From contig NZ_MUZR01000008.1 of NCBI RefSeq assembly GCF_001995255.1, forward strand, positions 79,939 through 143,938: a stretch of DNA of 64,000 bases, written 5' to 3'. The position numbers were made by a program, and so were the translations under genes. Origin of the DNA: Thioalkalivibrio halophilus. GTDB lineage: Bacteria > Pseudomonadota > Gammaproteobacteria > Ectothiorhodospirales > Ectothiorhodospiraceae. The notes under the pieces were generated by a model. The model was not told where the DNA came from and did no database searches. It worked only from the letters and a program-made list of their open reading frames with translations. Of the stretch, positions 59,874 through 64,000 are shown in pieces. Position 1 is the stretch's first letter, and every line of letters begins with the position of its first letter.

Positions 59874-61955
59874 TCAGGATAGCGAGGCCTCGGGCAGGAA
59901 AGCGAGGGCCTTGAGCTTCTCGATGCGGTCGCGCAGACGCGCCGCCTCCTCGAACTCCAGGTCGCGCGCCTTCTGGAACATCTCCTGTTCCAGACGCTCG
60001 ATCTCGCGCGCCGCATTCTGTGGCGCGTCGACGTAGTCGGCGGCCTCCTCGGCCACCTTGTTGTCCGCGCCCTTGCGCTCGCCGGACTTGCGCCGGGTGC
60101 CGGGCGCGGCCTGACCGGCCTCGAGGATATCCGCCACGCTCTTGTGGATGCCTTCGGGCGTGATTCCGTGGGCCTCGTTGTGCTCGATCTGGCGGGCGCG
60201 GCGGCGTTCGGTCTCGTCGATCGCGCGGCGCATCGAGCCGGTGATGGTGTCCGCGTACAGGATCGCCTTGCCGCGCACGTTGCGCGCCGCGCGGCCGATC
60301 GTCTGGATCAGCGAGCGGTCGGAGCGCAGGAAGCCCTCCTTGTCGGCGTCGAAGATCGCCACCAGCGAGACCTCGGGCATGTCCAGGCCCTCGCGCAGCA
60401 GGTTGATCCCCACCAGCACGTCGAATTCGCCCAGACGCAGGTCGCGGATGATCTCCATGCGCTCGACCGTGTCGATATCCGAGTGCAGGTAACGCACGCG
60501 CACGCCGTGCTCCGACAGGTAGTCGGTCAGATCCTCGGCCATGCGCTTGGTCAGCGTGGTGATCAGGGTGCGTTCGTCGCGCTCCACCCGGTCGCGGATC
60601 TCGGACAGGCAGTCGTCCACCTGGGAAGCCACCGGGCGCACCTCCAGTTCCGGGTCCAGCAGCCCGGTGGGCCGTACCACCTGGTCGATGATGGCGCCGG
60701 CGTGCTCGCGCTCGTACGGCCCCGGCGTGGCCGAGACGTGGATGGTCTGCGGCATCAGCTGCTCGAATTCCTCGAAGCGCATCGGCCGGTTGTCCAGCGC
60801 CGACGGCAGGCGGAAGCCGTACTCCACCAGGGTCTCCTTGCGCGAACGGTCGCCCTTGAACATCCCGCCCACCTGCGGCACCGATACGTGCGACTCGTCG
60901 ATCACCAGCAAGGCGTCTTCGGGCAGGTAGTCGAAGAAGGTCGGCGGCGGCTCGCCCGGCGCGCGTCCGGAGAGATAGCGCGAGTAGTTCTCGATCCCGT
61001 TGCAGTAGCCGATCTCCAGGATCATCTCCAGATCGAACTGGGTGCGCTGTTCCAGGCGCTGGGCCTCCACCAGCCGGTTCTCCTGGCGCAGGAAATCCAG
61101 GCGCTCCTTCAGCTCGTCGCGGATCTTGTCCACCGCCTCCAGCAGGGTCTCGCGGGGGGTGACGTAGTGGGTCTTGGGGTAGATCGTCAGGCGCGGCACC
61201 GTGCCCGACACCTCGCCGGTCAGCGGGTCGAAGTACGACAGCCGCTCGATCTCGTCATCGAACAGCTCAATGCGTACCGCCTCGCGTTCGGATTCCGCCG
61301 GATGGATGTCGATCACCTCGCCGCGCACCCGGTAGGTCGCGCGGCGCAGTTCGGTGTCGTTGCGGGTGTACTGCAGTTCGGCCAGGCGCCGCAGCAGGTC
61401 GCGCTGGTCGATGCGCTCGCCGCGCTTGAGGTGCAGCACCATGGACAGATACTTGCGCGGGTCGCCCAGGCCGTAGATGGCCGAGACCGAGGCGACGATG
61501 ATGGCATCGCGGCGTTCCAGCAGCGCGCGCGTGGCCGACAGGCGCATCTGCTCGATGTGGTCGTTAATCGACGCGTCCTTCTCGATATACGTATCCGAGG
61601 ACGGGACGTAGGCCTCCGGCTGGTAGTAGTCGTAATACGAAACGAAATACTCCACCGCGTTGTTGGGGAAGAACTCCTTGAACTCGCCGTAGAGCTGCGC
61701 GGCCAGCGTCTTGTTGGGCGCCAGCACGATCGTCGGGCGCTGCAGGTTCTCCACCACGTTGGCGACGGTGAAGGTCTTGCCCGAACCCGTCACGCCCAGC
61801 AGGACCTGGTGCGCCAGGCCGTCTTCGATGCCCCGGGTCAGTTCGCGAATGGCCTGGGGCTGGTCCCCCGCCGGCTGGTATTTCGATACCACCCGGAACG
61901 TTCCATCTTCATGTTCCGCCAACCGCTTATCCTCCGCGTCTGATTTCAGTATCAT
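59874..61955 (-). CDS. uvrB: excinuclease ABC subunit B
   Basis: A 693-residue damage-verifying helicase. Walker A (GVTGSGKTF), the beta-hairpin with tyrosines ([13 protein letters not shown]), DEAD-like DESH and the C-terminal UVR motif are intact. ATG 61955 is chosen; GTG 62003 would add 16 residues. No SOS box is seen in the short divergent gap to the aminotransferase gene. Its partner uvrC is at the other end of the window. Confidence 0.97.
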   Translation of the reverse strand: MILKSDAEDKRLAEHEDGTFRVVSKYQPAGDQPQAIRELTRGIEDGLAHQVLLGVTGSGKTFTVANVVENLQRPTIVLAPNKTLAAQLYGEFKEFFPNNAVEYFVSYYDYYQPEAYVPSSDTYIEKDASINDHIEQMRLSATRALLERRDAIIVASVSAIYGLGDPRKYLSMVLHLKRGERIDQRDLLRRLAELQYTRNDTELRRATYRVRGEVIDIHPAESEREAVRIELFDDEIERLSYFDPLTGEVSGTVPRLTIYPKTHYVTPRETLLEAVDKIRDELKERLDFLRQENRLVEAQRLEQRTQFDLEMILEIGYCNGIENYSRYLSGRAPGEPPPTFFDYLPEDALLVIDESHVSVPQVGGMFKGDRSRKETLVEYGFRLPSALDNRPMRFEEFEQLMPQTIHVSATPGPYEREHAGAIIDQVVRPTGLLDPELEVRPVASQVDDCLSEIRDRVERDERTLITTLTKRMAEDLTDYLSEHGVRVRYLHSDIDTVERMEIIRDLRLGEFDVLVGINLLREGLDMPEVSLVAIFDADKEGFLRSDRSLIQTIGRAARNVRGKAILYADTITGSMRRAIDETERRRARQIEHNEAHGITPEGIHKSVADILEAGQAAPGTRRKSGERKGADNKVAEEAADYVDAPQNAAREIERLEQEMFQKARDLEFEEAARLRDRIEKLKALAFLPEASLS

Positions 61956-62017
61956 TTCGGGCCGCGAGCCGGTCGGCCTCTCCGCCTGCTCGACCCCATC
62001 CACATCGAGGCAGTCCC

Positions 62018-63204
<1,187 letters not shown>

Positions 63205-63208
<4 letters not shown>

Positions 63209-63233
63209 CGGACCCCGGATCGGGCTATACGAT
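63205..63233 (+). promoter_or_regulatory. sigma-70 promoter for tRNA-Asn
   Basis: TTGACG (63205-63210) and TACGAT (63228-63233) are separated by 17 bp, 11 bases before the tRNA 5' end. The -35 overlaps the aminotransferase stop codon. Confidence 0.7.
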
Positions 63234-63244
63234 ACGCGGCTAAT

Positions 63245-63320
63245 TCCCCGGTAGCTCAGTCGGTAGAGCGGGTGACTGTTAATCACTAGGTCGGCGGTTC
63301 GAGCCCGTCCCGGGGAGCCA
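63245..63320 (+). tRNA. tRNA-Asn (anticodon GTT)
   Basis: Acceptor TCCCCGG pairs with CCGGGGA; the anticodon loop CTGTTAA presents GTT; discriminator G and CCA are encoded. It is a frequent integration site for genomic islands and phages. Confidence 0.97.
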
Positions 63321-63337
63321 AACAAAACAACGACTTA

Positions 63338-63362
63338 GGCCAGCCTTCGGGTTGGCCTTTTT
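63338..63362 (+). terminator. terminator after tRNA-Asn
   Basis: Stem GGCCAGCC / GGTTGGCC (one G-T) with a TTCG tetraloop and a TTTTT run. Confidence 0.88.
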
Positions 63363-63472
63363 CGTTTGTGTACCCGGATTTGTACCACTTCGCGAGTCGT
63401 GTACAGGAGCGTGTACCAACGGTCGTTCTGCGAGTACCAACGCCATCGCGGACACGGACTATGTTCCGACAC
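63363..63472. repeat. cluster of TGTACC/GTACCA motifs after tRNA-Asn
   Basis: Within 110 bases the motif GTACC recurs in GTGTACCC, TTTGTACCA, GTGTACCA and GAGTACCA, with GTGTACAGG between them. Such repeats sit just beyond tRNA attachment sites in many islands. No integrase gene is visible in the remaining 640 bases, and no second copy of the tRNA 3' end is in the window. Confidence 0.45.
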
Positions 63473-63492
63473 AAAAAACCCGCCGTAGCGGG
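63473..63492 (-). terminator. terminator of the minus-strand gene at the window end
   Basis: On the minus strand CCCGC-TACG-GCGGG is followed by six T. It lies 37 bases beyond the stop of the small gene at 63529, which supports that gene being real. Confidence 0.65.
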
Positions 63493-63528
63493 GTCGAAGG
63501 GTATCGGCGTTGGCCTGGTCCCAATGGG

Positions 63529-63846
63529 TCAATTCCAGGTTGAGTCGCTGGTCTTGTCCCGCAGCGCGAACCCCACGCCCTGCATCCGCCCGAGCAGACG
63601 GCCCTGTTCCCGGGCCGCTGCGGCCAGCGGGCGGGCAATGCGCTCCGCACCCCAGTTCCAGTTCGGCCAGCCGGCGGCTTCCCGGAGGTTTCCCACGCTA
63701 TTCTCCGCACGAACCAGCCGGGACTTCGCCTGCGAGCAGGCCCCACATTCTGGCCAGGATCCCGCTCTTGATTCGCAGGATCTCTCCGGCCGAGCGCCAC
63801 GATATCCATCCCGATTCCACCCCGCCACGACCGGGCTACAGGGCAT
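63529..63846 (-). CDS. hypothetical protein at the island edge
   Basis: A 105-residue protein that I do not recognise. The N-terminal third is basic and Cys-containing, and the rest is a likely helical, charged region (NWNWGAERIARPLAAAAREQG). No membrane segment or signal is seen. GGAGA lies 7 bases before the ATG and a good terminator follows the stop, which is why it is kept. The frame could be a fragment of an island gene. Confidence 0.45.
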   Translation of the reverse strand: MPCSPVVAGWNRDGYRGARPERSCESRAGSWPECGACSQAKSRLVRAENSVGNLREAAGWPNWNWGAERIARPLAAAAREQGRLLGRMQGVGFALRDKTSDSTWN

Positions 63847-64000
63847 GATGGTCTCCGCCCGCTGGCGCGATCCGACCCGGGTGCGGGAAACTGGCGGGCA
63901 CTGGCGACTGTGGTGCGGGGATGGAGCATGGACGGATCCGGTGGCGGGCTGTGGGGAAACCGTGCGGGGGTGGCCCGGGCGCGCTGGTCGGGGCGGGTGC
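63847..64000. other. window end, nothing assigned
   Basis: The last 154 bases hold no gene, RNA or clear site that I can support. They may carry the regulatory region of the small minus-strand gene. Confidence 0.3.

Noticed and set aside
63459..63929. 156-codon minus-strand frame at the window end
   Set aside because: It has an unlikely Arg/Pro/Gly-rich composition, overlaps the better-supported 105-codon frame and runs through that gene's terminator.

Overview
This is a GC-rich, gene-dense chromosomal segment from a gammaproteobacterium. Family content and gene order point to the purple-sulfur/sulfur-oxidiser side of the class (Chromatiales, perhaps Ectothiorhodospiraceae such as Thioalkalivibrio). 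That placement is inferred from a DsrE-like sulfur-carrier protein, a haem-c chemoreceptor, REP-like elements and overall composition; no 16S gene is present to settle it. Most of the window is housekeeping DNA on both strands.

Layout. 0-6.2 kb: yceD(partial)-rpmF-plsX-fabH, a CYTH protein, a family-5 uracil-DNA glycosylase, uvrC and pgsA. 6.2-14.8 kb: tRNA-Gly and tRNA-Cys, then an 8.2-kb motility/protease block (haem MCP with a sigma-28-like promoter, a low-complexity protein, a BaiN-type flavoprotein, motB/motA, lemA, an M48 protease), then tRNA-Leu(UAA). 14.9-25.6 kb: a CHASE-PAS-GGDEF cyclase, a 155-bp palindromic element, mnmC, an M23 peptidase with an ABC-2 exporter, an M17 aminopeptidase and a Glu/Leu dehydrogenase. 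25.7-39.2 kb: dusA, ycfD-type oxygenase, purB, fumC, and a long minus-strand run nudJ-mnmA-hflD-acnA-(small protein)-HDOD-GGDEF/EAL. 39.3-43.8 kb: icd, a REP-like repeat, clpS-clpA and infA. 43.9-52.6 kb: fabD-fabG-acpP-fabF-pabB-pabC-mltG-tmk-holB-pilZ. 52.6-56.7 kb: a class V aminotransferase, a KamA-like radical SAM protein and bioA. 56.8-63.2 kb: methylthioinosine phosphorylase and hpt, dsrE-like, nagZ, uvrB and aspartate aminotransferase. 63.2-64 kb: tRNA-Asn followed by what looks like the edge of an integrated element.

The most informative single site is a near-perfect XerC/XerD dif site at 56766-56793, between the convergent bioA and methylthioinosine phosphorylase genes. It marks the window as the replication terminus of the main chromosome. 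Two widely conserved gammaproteobacterial clusters appear interrupted here: uvrC-pgsA-tRNA-Gly-tRNA-Cys-tRNA-Leu, by 8.2 kb, and plsX-fabH-fabD-fabG-acpP-fabF, by 41 kb. Functionally the window joins fatty-acid and phospholipid synthesis, nucleotide-excision repair, two TCA-cycle enzymes plus fumarase, folate (pABA) synthesis, purine salvage, and a small c-di-GMP network (two GGDEF proteins and a PilZ protein).
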